Shown here in pieces: positions 43,383 through 51,177 of a DNA stretch of 51,177 nt. The DNA is from Bacteroidales bacterium (GTDB lineage Bacteria; Bacteroidota; Bacteroidia; Bacteroidales; Paludibacteraceae), in assembly GCA_022777485.1 (NCBI GenBank), contig JALFGC010000011.1, forward strand, positions 1-51,177. Direction: 5' to 3'. Position 1 is the first letter of the stretch. Every line of letters starts with the position of its first letter. The notes under the pieces are model-generated. The model searched no databases. It saw only the letters and a program-made list of their open reading frames with translations, and was not told where the DNA came from. Made by a program: the position numbers and the translations under genes.

Positions 43383-43577
43383 AGTTTGAAGATTTTTGTT
43401 TCATAATTCCCCGCAAAAACTTTGCCATAGTATCCATTTGACAATTGTCCATTTTGCGCAATCTGTGGTAAATTTGGCATAAATACGCCAAAAGGGAAAT
43501 GATTTTGGCAAATCTTTTCTGCTTTGGAACATTTTTTGCAAGAAAAACGGATGAAATAACTTTACCTTTTCGCGAAT

Positions 43578-44447
43578 ATGACAACACAAACTTTCTCGTC
43601 GAAGGACATTATCGTCTCTGACAACTTAGACCTCTTGGTCAACAATCAGCAGGTGCCTACGGATTCTATGATTTTATTGGTGTGTCGAGCCGGTCAGTTG
43701 CGTATTGAGATTAACCAAATGAGTTACGACATAAAGGAAAACGACCTGCTATTCTGTATGCCGGATTTTTTGTTGGGGCACTATATGCATACGCCTGATT
43801 TCCAATGCTATATACTTTCCTTCACATCTGAGTCGCTGAAGGACATTGTTTATTCTTGTCTCAGTTTGGAGGCGCATTGGTTTGACAAGTTGCTCTATCT
43901 AAGGAACCATCCGATCATTCCTCTGACGGGCAAGCGTGCAGAGGTATGCAACGCCTACGGGCAGTTGTTCGGGCTGTATGCCCAAGAGACGAATGTGTAT
44001 CAAAAGCGTATTCACAACGTGCTGGCGCAGGCGCTTATCTACGAGATGATTTCGTGGGTGGATGAAGCCATGCAAAGCGAGCCGGCGGTGAGCCTAAGCC
44101 CTTCCGGTGCGGATGCCAGCAGCCATACTATGCAACTCTTCGGTGATTTTGTTACTCTGCTGCAACAGAACCATGAATGCAGGCGTTCGGTGTCTTGGTA
44201 TGCTGACAAAATGGCGATTTCTGCTAAGTATTTGACCTATATCTGCAACCAAGTGGCGCAGCGTACGCCGTCAGATTTTATCAACGAGATAGCCGTTCGC
44301 GAGATTAAGCGGCGGCTGACGAACACCAATGATTCTATTAAGGAGATAGCGATAGACATGGATTTCTCCACGGCGAGCAGTTTCTGCAAGTATTTCCGAC
44401 TGCATACGGGTATGAGCGCGCAAGCCTACCGCAAGCAGATGCGATAG
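43578..44447 (+). CDS. AraC-family transcriptional regulator
   Basis: 289 aa; C-terminal HTH (VREIKRRLTNTNDSIKEIAIDMDFSTASSFCKYFRLHTGMSAQAYRKQ). Confidence 0.92.
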   Translation: MTTQTFSSKDIIVSDNLDLLVNNQQVPTDSMILLVCRAGQLRIEINQMSYDIKENDLLFCMPDFLLGHYMHTPDFQCYILSFTSESLKDIVYSCLSLEAHWFDKLLYLRNHPIIPLTGKRAEVCNAYGQLFGLYAQETNVYQKRIHNVLAQALIYEMISWVDEAMQSEPAVSLSPSGADASSHTMQLFGDFVTLLQQNHECRRSVSWYADKMAISAKYLTYICNQVAQRTPSDFINEIAVREIKRRLTNTNDSIKEIAIDMDFSTASSFCKYFRLHTGMSAQAYRKQMR

Positions 44448-44611
44448 GTGTGTGCGGCTCGCGTGTATGCGCGCGGGTTAGTTAAGGTTTTGAGCAATAA
44501 ATGGCGTTAGAGGGCATTTTCTTTCGATTTGCGGGGATGAACGATTTCAGTCGAGGGTTTATCGGTGGCGGGTGGGAAATGCAAAATTTCGCACATTTAT
44601 TGCTCAAAAAA

Positions 44612-44643
44612 TTTGCATATTCCAAAAAAAAGTCGTACCTTTG
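44612..44643 (+). promoter_or_regulatory. Bacteroidetes-type promoter for gyrA
   Basis: TTTG (44612-44615), 20 bp, TACCTTTG (44636-44643). Confidence 0.78.
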
Positions 44644-44674
44644 CACGGAAATTTGGGTAAATAATAAATAACCT

Positions 44675-47233
44675 ATGATAGATAACGATAGAATTATTCC
44701 AGTGAAGATAGACGAGGAAATGAAGACCTCGTATATCGACTATTCAATGAGTGTGATTGTGTCGCGCGCGCTGCCCGATGTGCGCGATGGTTTCAAGCCT
44801 GTGCACCGCCGTGTGCTGTTTGGAATGAATGAATTGGGCAACACGAGCGACAAGCCGACGAAGAAGAGCGCGCGTATCGTGGGTGAGGTGATGGGTAAGT
44901 ATCACCCCCACGGCGACAGCAGTATCTACGGCACGCTGGTTCGTATGGCGCAGCCGTGGGCGATGCGCTACACGCTGGTGGACGGGCAAGGTAACTTCGG
45001 CTCGGTGGACGGCGATGGTGCAGCGGCTATGCGTTACACCGAGGCACGCCTCTCCAAACTGGCAGAGGAGATGCTTCGCGACATTGAGAAAGACACAGTG
45101 GATATGCAGTTGAACTTCGACGACTCCTTGCGCGAGCCGACGGTGCTTCCCTGCCGATTCCCGAACCTGCTGGTGAACGGCGCAAGCGGTATTGCCGTAG
45201 GTATGGCGACGAACATGCCGACGCATAACTTGGGCGAGGTGATAGACGGCTGCGTGGCGTATATCCAAAACATTGAGGCGCGGATAGCAGACCCGAGCGT
45301 GGAGGAGATAACGGTGGACGAATTGATGGAGCATATCAAAGCGCCCGACTTCCCGACGGGCGGTACGATATACGGCTATCAAGGCGTGCGCGATGCTTAT
45401 GAGACGGGTAGGGGACGTATTGTTATCCGCTCGAACGCTGACATCGAGACGGAGGACAACGGACGCGAGCGGATTATCATCACGGAGTTGCCTTACGGCA
45501 TTGTGAAGAGCGAGTTGGTGAAGAACATCGCTGAATTGGTGAGCGACAAGAAGATAGAAGGTATCGCCGACATCAGCGACCAATCGAAACGCGACATCCG
45601 TATTGTGATTGACGTGAAACGCGACGCGAATGCGCAGGTGGTGCTCAATAAACTGTATAAGTTCACCGCCCTGCAATCGTCGTTCGCCGTGAATAGCATT
45701 GCACTGGTGAAAGGCCGCCCGATGTTGCTGAACCTCAAGCAGTTGGTAGGCGCATTCATTGAGCACCGCATGGAGGTCGTAACGCGCCGCACACGCTTCG
45801 AATTGAAGAAAGCACAAGAGCGTGCGCATATCTTGGAGGGCTTGATTACTGCGGTGGACCACATTGACGAGGTAGTTCGTATCATCCGCGCCAGCCGCAC
45901 GCCGGCAGACGCACAGGCGAACCTTGAGGCGCGCTTTAACCTTGATAACCTGCAATCGAAAGCCATCGTGGATATGCGTCTGAGCCAACTGACAGGCTTG
46001 CGTATCGATGAGTTGAAGGCCGAGTACGCGGAGTTGGAGAAACTGATTGCCCACCTCAATGACCTGCTCAACAACGAGACCATGCGCTACGACCTTATCA
46101 AGGATGAATTGCTCGAGATTAAGGAGAAATATGCCGACGAGCGCCGCACGCAGATTGTGAAGATGGCGACGGAGTTCAACCCCGAGGATATGTATGCCGA
46201 CGACGATATGGTTATCACCATCTCCCACCTCGGCTATATCAAGCGCACGCCGCTGAGCGAGTTCCGCTCGCAGACCCGCGGTGGTATCGGCTCGAAGGCT
46301 TCTGCCTCGCGCGACCAAGACTTCATCGAGTATGTACACCAAGCGTCCATGCACTCCACGATGATGTTCTTCACCGAGATGGGACGTCTCTACTGGCTGA
46401 AAGTGTATGAGATACCCGAGGGCAACAAGCAGAGCAAGGGGCGCGCTATACAGAACATGATTAACCTGCAAAAGGGCGACAAAGTGCGCGCGTTCATCAA
46501 TGTGAAGGGCTTGAATGACGAGGAGTATGTCAACTCGCATTACCTCATCTTCGCCACCAAGAACGGCTTGATGAAGAAGACCACGCTGGAGTCGTACTCC
46601 CACCCGCGTGCGAACGGTATTATCGCGCTCGGCTTGCGCGAGGGCGACGAACTGATAGGCGTTACGCTGACCGACGGCGAGAGCCAGATGCTGATTGCAT
46701 CGTACAACGGCAAGGTGGTTCGCTTCCCCGAGAACACCGTGCGCCCGATGGGACGAGGTGCAAGCGGCGTGAAAGCCATTTCGCTGGACGAAGACGGGCA
46801 AGACCGCGCGATTGGCATGATTTGTGTAGAGCCTAACTCAGACAAGACCGTGCTGGTGATTTCCGAGAATGGCTACGGCAAACGTACTGCGCTGGATGAC
46901 GAGAACGGTGAGCCTATTTATCGTATCACCAACCGCGGAGGAAAAGGCGTGAAGACGCTGAATATCACCGACAAGACCGGTGCGCTGGTAGGCTTGGAAG
47001 CCGTAACGGACGCAGACGACCTCATGCTCATCACCAAGTCGGGTACCGCCATCCGCATGGCTATCGACACGATAAGCGTGCAAGGACGCAACACCCAAGG
47101 CGTGAAACTCATCGAGTTGCAGAAACGCAACGACACCCTTATGTCCGGTTGCATAGTACCGAAAGAGGAAGAAGAAATGGAGCCTGTAAACACGGAGGAC
47201 ATTGCTACCGAATCGTCGGAAGAGGAGGCATAA
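44675..47233 (+). CDS. gyrA: DNA gyrase subunit A
   Basis: 852 aa; YIDYSMSVIVSRALPDVRDGFKPVHRRVLFGM, KYHPHGDSSIYGTLVRMAQPW, RYTEARLSKLA; C-terminal beta-pinwheel repeats. Confidence 0.97.
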   Translation: MIDNDRIIPVKIDEEMKTSYIDYSMSVIVSRALPDVRDGFKPVHRRVLFGMNELGNTSDKPTKKSARIVGEVMGKYHPHGDSSIYGTLVRMAQPWAMRYTLVDGQGNFGSVDGDGAAAMRYTEARLSKLAEEMLRDIEKDTVDMQLNFDDSLREPTVLPCRFPNLLVNGASGIAVGMATNMPTHNLGEVIDGCVAYIQNIEARIADPSVEEITVDELMEHIKAPDFPTGGTIYGYQGVRDAYETGRGRIVIRSNADIETEDNGRERIIITELPYGIVKSELVKNIAELVSDKKIEGIADISDQSKRDIRIVIDVKRDANAQVVLNKLYKFTALQSSFAVNSIALVKGRPMLLNLKQLVGAFIEHRMEVVTRRTRFELKKAQERAHILEGLITAVDHIDEVVRIIRASRTPADAQANLEARFNLDNLQSKAIVDMRLSQLTGLRIDELKAEYAELEKLIAHLNDLLNNETMRYDLIKDELLEIKEKYADERRTQIVKMATEFNPEDMYADDDMVITISHLGYIKRTPLSEFRSQTRGGIGSKASASRDQDFIEYVHQASMHSTMMFFTEMGRLYWLKVYEIPEGNKQSKGRAIQNMINLQKGDKVRAFINVKGLNDEEYVNSHYLIFATKNGLMKKTTLESYSHPRANGIIALGLREGDELIGVTLTDGESQMLIASYNGKVVRFPENTVRPMGRGASGVKAISLDEDGQDRAIGMICVEPNSDKTVLVISENGYGKRTALDDENGEPIYRITNRGGKGVKTLNITDKTGALVGLEAVTDADDLMLITKSGTAIRMAIDTISVQGRNTQGVKLIELQKRNDTLMSGCIVPKEEEEMEPVNTEDIATESSEEEA

Positions 47234-47272
47234 AAAGTATTATTGTCAAATTGTAAATTGTGAAATAGCAAA

Positions 47273-48517
47273 ATGAAAAAGACACTTATTATGGCAGCGT
47301 TGGTGCTGATAAGCGCAGGCTGCTTTGCCCAAAAGGCAAACGTGAAGAAAGCGAAGAACCTCGCTTTGCAAGAGACTCCCGATTTCTCCGGCGCTCGTGC
47401 TGCTATCAATGAGGCACTGACGAACGAGGAGACCAAGGACTTGGCAGACACTTGGTACACCGCAGGACTGATTGGTTATCAAGAACTTAGCAAGGAGAAC
47501 GAGAAGACCTATCTCGGTCAGGCTCGCGATGAGAAACGCGCCGGCGAGGCGGTAGTTGAGAGTTTTGATTACTGGATGAAGGCGGCTGACTTGGCAGGGC
47601 AGAAAGTGCTGGACAAGAAAGGCAACGAGGTGTTGGCTGACAAGAAGACCTACGCGCTGCTGCAAAAGAAAGTGCTGGAGTACTACAAGAACCAAGAACT
47701 GGTGAAATACGGTATCTACCTGAACGACCAGCGCGATTTTGCTACGGCATACGGCGTCTTCCAACGCCATCTCTCTATCCCCGAACTGTCGCTCATGCAG
47801 AATGAGAAACTGCAGAAAGAGATGCCCAAGGATAGTATCTACGACCAATACAAGTACTACACCGCTATCTTCGCTATCCAAGCCGAGATGCACCCCGAGG
47901 CGATCGCCGTATTGGAAGAGATGAAAGATGGCAACTATGAGGCTATCACGGTAAATCAATTCCTCTATCAAGAGTATGTGAACGTGCAAGATACAGCCAA
48001 CTATGTGCGCGTGCTGCAAGACGCTGTTGTGCGCTTCCCGCAAGAGCCGTGGTTCCTGCAAAACCTCATCAACCACTATATCTTCTCCGGTCAAGAGCAA
48101 GAGGCAATCAACTACCTTGACCAAGCCATTGCCCGCGAGCCGAACGTGGCGCAGTATCATCTCATCAAGGGCAACCTCAACGAGAATCAGAAAAACTACG
48201 AGGCTGCACTCGCTGACTTCGACCGCGCGTTGGCTATCGACCCGACGATGGCAGACGCAGAGGCAGGCAAAGGGCGTGTGTACTACAACCAAGCCGTGAA
48301 GATGAATGAAGACGCAGCCCTGATTGCTGACGCAAAGGAGTACAAGAAAGCCTTGGAGGAGATGAATGCGATGTTCCGTCAGTCTATGCCTTTCTTCGAG
48401 AAAGCACACGAATTGGCACCCGACAATCGCGACTATATGATTACCCTCCGCGGATTGTACTACCGCTTCGATATGACTGATAAATACAATGCTATCAACG
48501 AGGAACTGAATAAGTAA
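47273..48517 (+). CDS. Secreted TPR-repeat protein
   Basis: 414 aa; signal peptide MKKTLIMAALVLISAGCFAQ; TPR-like repeats (NYEAALADFDRALAIDPTMADAEAGKGRVYYNQ). Confidence 0.85.
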   Translation: MKKTLIMAALVLISAGCFAQKANVKKAKNLALQETPDFSGARAAINEALTNEETKDLADTWYTAGLIGYQELSKENEKTYLGQARDEKRAGEAVVESFDYWMKAADLAGQKVLDKKGNEVLADKKTYALLQKKVLEYYKNQELVKYGIYLNDQRDFATAYGVFQRHLSIPELSLMQNEKLQKEMPKDSIYDQYKYYTAIFAIQAEMHPEAIAVLEEMKDGNYEAITVNQFLYQEYVNVQDTANYVRVLQDAVVRFPQEPWFLQNLINHYIFSGQEQEAINYLDQAIAREPNVAQYHLIKGNLNENQKNYEAALADFDRALAIDPTMADAEAGKGRVYYNQAVKMNEDAALIADAKEYKKALEEMNAMFRQSMPFFEKAHELAPDNRDYMITLRGLYYRFDMTDKYNAINEELNK

Positions 48518-48933
48518 TGGGCAGGATTCTCGCGATAGACTTTGGTAAGAAACGAACAGGATTAGCCGTAACGGACTCGCTCCGGATTACGGCTAATCCG
48601 TTGATAACCATAGAGACAAAACAACTGCTGGACTGGCTGCGCGATTATTTTGCAAAGGAAACGGTAGATGAAGTGGTGATAGGACATCCTAAGCAGATGA
48701 ATGGGGAAGACAGCGAGTCTATGCAGTATATCCGTCCCTTCGTGGCACGATTCAAACAGACTTTCCCCGACAAACCGATAACCTACTATGACGAGCGATT
48801 CACCTCCGTCTTGGCGCACCAAGCCATGATAGCAGGAGGCATGAAAAAGAAAAACCGCCAAGACAAAACACAAGTGGACAAACTCGCCGCCTGCATTATC
48901 TTGGAAGGGTATATGGAGGCTAAGAGATTGTAA
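48517..48933 (+). CDS. ruvX: Putative pre-16S rRNA nuclease / Holliday junction resolvase-like RuvX (YqgF)
   Basis: 138 aa; MGRILAIDFGKKRTGLAVTD, VVIGHPKQMNG, YDERFTSVLA, DKLAACIILEGYM; TAATG overlap with the upstream gene. Confidence 0.95.
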   Translation: MGRILAIDFGKKRTGLAVTDSLRITANPLITIETKQLLDWLRDYFAKETVDEVVIGHPKQMNGEDSESMQYIRPFVARFKQTFPDKPITYYDERFTSVLAHQAMIAGGMKKKNRQDKTQVDKLAACIILEGYMEAKRL

Positions 48934-49017
48934 TTTGTTGAAATTACAAAGTTCTTGTTTTACTAAAACTATTAACGATAGTTTTGTAAATTGCAATTCG
49001 TAAATTGTAAATAAACT

Positions 49018-49566
49018 ATGATATTACCTATTTATTTATATGGTCAGCCTGTGTTGCGGAAGGCAACGGAGGATGTGGCAGAGGGAGAGTTGGACTTGAA
49101 ACAACTCATCGCCGACATGTGGGAGACGCTGGCGGCGGCAGAAGGCTGCGGACTGGCAGCGCCGCAGGTGGGACTGTCGAAGCGTCTGTTCATCGTGGAC
49201 GGCAACGAGTTGGCAGAAGACTATCCCGAGTGCAAGGACTTCAAGAAAGTGTTTATCAATCCGGAGATTATCGAGGAAAGCGAAGAGACTATTTCTTTTG
49301 CTGAAGGCTGCCTTTCGCTGCCCGGTATTTCAGAAAATGTGGTGCGCCCGCGTACTATCACCATCAAGTATCAAGACGCTGATTTCCAAGAGCATACTGA
49401 AACGCTGACAGACTTTGCCGCGCGGATTGTGCTTCATGAGTACGACCATCTTGAGGCACATGTCTTTACCGACCGTATCTCGCCCATCCGTCGCCAATTC
49501 TGCAAGAACAAACTCGGCAATATCGCCAAGGGCAAAACTGCCGCCCGCTACAAAACAAAACGATGA
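49018..49566 (+). CDS. def: Peptide deformylase
   Basis: 182 aa; GCGLAAPQVG, EGCLSLPGI, LHEYDHLEAHVFTDRI. Confidence 0.96.
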   Translation: MILPIYLYGQPVLRKATEDVAEGELDLKQLIADMWETLAAAEGCGLAAPQVGLSKRLFIVDGNELAEDYPECKDFKKVFINPEIIEESEETISFAEGCLSLPGISENVVRPRTITIKYQDADFQEHTETLTDFAARIVLHEYDHLEAHVFTDRISPIRRQFCKNKLGNIAKGKTAARYKTKR

Positions 49567-49582
49567 TACATCCTTTAGGTTG

Positions 49583-49643
49583 TTTTCGTAGTTTTCGTAC
49601 TTTTCGTAGTTTTCGTATTCATTCGTAAATCGTAATTCGTACA
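49583..49643. repeat. 9-bp array (TTTTCGTAG x4) followed by 7-bp (TAAATCG-like) array
   Basis: ttttcgtag ttttcgtac ttttcgtag ttttcgtat then tcgtaaatcgtaattcgta, directly upstream of mntP. Confidence 0.88.
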
Positions 49644-49650
49644 TTCTTCG

Positions 49651-50241
49651 ATGGATATTCTCTCTATCATACTGATTGCTATTGGCTTGGCAATGGACTG
49701 CTTTGCGGTCTCCGTCTCGAAGGGGCTGGCAACGAGTTGTGTGGTGCGCCCGGGGGAGCAACATTGTGCTCGCTTCTCTCCCAAAGCGGTGCTGATGGCG
49801 GTGATTTTCGGAGTATTCCAAGGCGGCATGCCGCTGATAGGGTATTTCGCTGGAACGCTCTTTGCCGATTTCTTCTCGAAGTTCTCGCCATGGATTGCCT
49901 TGGGCTTGCTGGTGTTTATCGGCGGTAAGATGATATACGAGTCTTTCCACGAAGATGAAGACCACCACAGCGCGGAGGATTTCTCCTTGAAGACTCTTTT
50001 GCTGCTGGCGGTCGCTACCTCCATTGACGCACTTGCGACAGGCGTTATCTTTATTCCCGTGCCGACACGGCTGTGGGTGGGAGTAGGGATTATCGCGCTG
50101 GTGAGTTTCCTTTTCTCAATAGGCGGCTACCTGATAGGAAAGTATGCCGGCACACGCTTTCACCTAAATGCGAACCTTATCGGCGGTATCATCTTGATTC
50201 TCATCGGCGTGAAGATATGGGTAGAAGGCGTGTGGCTATAA
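49651..50241 (+). CDS. mntP: Manganese efflux pump MntP family
   Basis: 196 aa; MDILSIILIAIGLAMDCFAVSVSKGL, LLLAVATSIDALATGV. Confidence 0.93.
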   Translation: MDILSIILIAIGLAMDCFAVSVSKGLATSCVVRPGEQHCARFSPKAVLMAVIFGVFQGGMPLIGYFAGTLFADFFSKFSPWIALGLLVFIGGKMIYESFHEDEDHHSAEDFSLKTLLLLAVATSIDALATGVIFIPVPTRLWVGVGIIALVSFLFSIGGYLIGKYAGTRFHLNANLIGGIILILIGVKIWVEGVWL

Positions 50242-50294
50242 GTCACACTAAATCGTGAATCGTATATCGTAAATCGTAATTTGTAAATTTCTCC

Positions 50295-50879
50295 GTGTTC
50301 CTTATTCAAAACACATTAGTCAGCCTCGACATCCTTGAGAAAGAGTTTTGCTGCGACTTAGATAAGTGTCGCGGCTGTTGTTGCATTGAGGGCGATGCAG
50401 GTGCGCCGCTGGAAGCCGATGAAGAGCGCAAGATACAGGAGATTCTGCCTATCTTGTTGCCTGAGATGACCAAAGAGGCGCGGGCAGTGGTGGAGCAACA
50501 AGGCATTGCCTACAACGACCCCACGGGTGAGCGCGTTACCTCCATCGTCAATGGCAAAGACTGCGTCTTCTCGCGTACCGACCACAACGGCTGGTGCTAT
50601 TGCCTGATAGAGAAAGCCCATAGTGCGGGCAAGATTGACTTCAAGAAACCTATCTCCTGCCATCTCTATCCCATCCGCCTCTCCAAAGTGGGCGATATGG
50701 TGGGGCTGGAATACCACAGATGGGACATCTGCCATTGTGCGCGCCAACTGGGCAAGAAACTCCATCTGCCCATCTATCGCTTCCTCAAAGAGCCGCTTAT
50801 CCGCTGCTTTGGCGAAGCGTGGTACAACGAATTAGAACTAACCGCCACTGAGTGGCAAAAGCAATGCAAGCAGAAATAA
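50295..50879 (+). CDS. DUF3109 family protein (GTG start)
   Basis: 194 aa; [22 protein letters not shown]...CVFS...[11 protein letters not shown]...[10 protein letters not shown] Cys-rich pattern of DUF3109. Confidence 0.88.
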   Translation: MFLIQNTLVSLDILEKEFCCDLDKCRGCCCIEGDAGAPLEADEERKIQEILPILLPEMTKEARAVVEQQGIAYNDPTGERVTSIVNGKDCVFSRTDHNGWCYCLIEKAHSAGKIDFKKPISCHLYPIRLSKVGDMVGLEYHRWDICHCARQLGKKLHLPIYRFLKEPLIRCFGEAWYNELELTATEWQKQCKQK

Positions 50880-51177
50880 TCACAATCGGGGACGAGTTGC
50901 TTATCGGGCAAGTGGTCGATACCAACTCTGCATGGATGGCAGAGCGACTAAACGAACAGGGCATTGAGGTGTGCCAAATCACCTCTATTCACGATAGCCG
51001 TCAGCAGATTATCCGTGCGTTGGACGACGCTTTCTGCCGTGCGGATATCGTGCTCACCACGGGCGGTCTCGGTCCCACGAAGGACGACATCACGAAGCAT
51101 GTTCTCTGCGAGTATTTCCACACCGAATTGGTGGAGGATACGCGCGTGCGCGAACATATTCAAGACCTCTACAAAGA
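50864..51177 (+). CDS. cinA: CinA-like competence/damage-inducible protein, N-terminal part (truncated by window edge)
   Basis: Not in the ORF track because there is no stop. ATG 50864 gives [49 protein letters not shown]...[18 protein letters not shown]. Confidence 0.93.
   Translation, partial: MQAEIITIGDELLIGQVVDTNSAWMAERLNEQGIEVCQITSIHDSRQQIIRALDDAFCRADIVLTTGGLGPTKDDITKHVLCEYFHTELVEDTRVREHIQDLYK

Noticed and set aside
44744-46801. 685 aa ORF antisense to gyrA
   Set aside because: Shadow ORF opposite a highly conserved, unambiguous gyrA; low-complexity His/Arg/Gln-rich translation with no recognisable domain.
1-51177. tRNA/rRNA genes and IS/transposase genes
   Set aside because: No recognisable cloverleaf or T-loop sequence, rRNA segment or transposase/integrase ORF was seen by eye; a tRNAscan-SE and ISfinder run would be needed to exclude them fully.

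Overview
This 51 kb window looks like a chromosome segment from the Bacteroidales. Many promoters fit the Bacteroidetes TTTG / 20 bp / TAnnTTTG pattern, and the gene content fits: SusG-like GH13 lipoproteins, a C10 protease and very large secreted LamG/FN3 proteins. I support about 32 protein-coding genes, one partial gene (cinA-like) at the right edge, several Rho-independent or bidirectional terminators, and a strong candidate structured RNA (6S-like) upstream of the C10 protease. Main loci, left to right: (1) an amino-sugar/tagatose-type cluster (PfkB kinase, GatZ/KbaZ-like, AgaS-like isomerase, alkaline phosphatase, duplicated beta-domain secreted protein) facing a DeoR regulator; (2) two GH13 lipoproteins; (3) a receiver-like/PPDK-N-domain fusion and a Na/Pi symporter; (4) a 3282-aa secreted protein plus a small lipoprotein resembling one of its C-terminal modules; (5) a minus-strand gene run (acyltransferase, PreA-like, duplicated small lipoproteins, dicarboxylate symporter); (6) dapL, glmS, yraN, C10 protease; (7) TetR, CDP-alcohol transferase, AraC, gyrA, TPR, ruvX, def, mntP, DUF3109, cinA. 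The least explained signal is a dense set of short intergenic repeats. They include period-7, period-9 and period-11 arrays, a ~110-190 bp quasi-palindromic element in five gaps between 27.9 and 33.0 kb, and a GAGGGC..GCTCTGA hairpin leader. Similar repeat-like tracts also appear in frame inside several genes. All assignments come from reading the sequence and from family knowledge; no searches were run.
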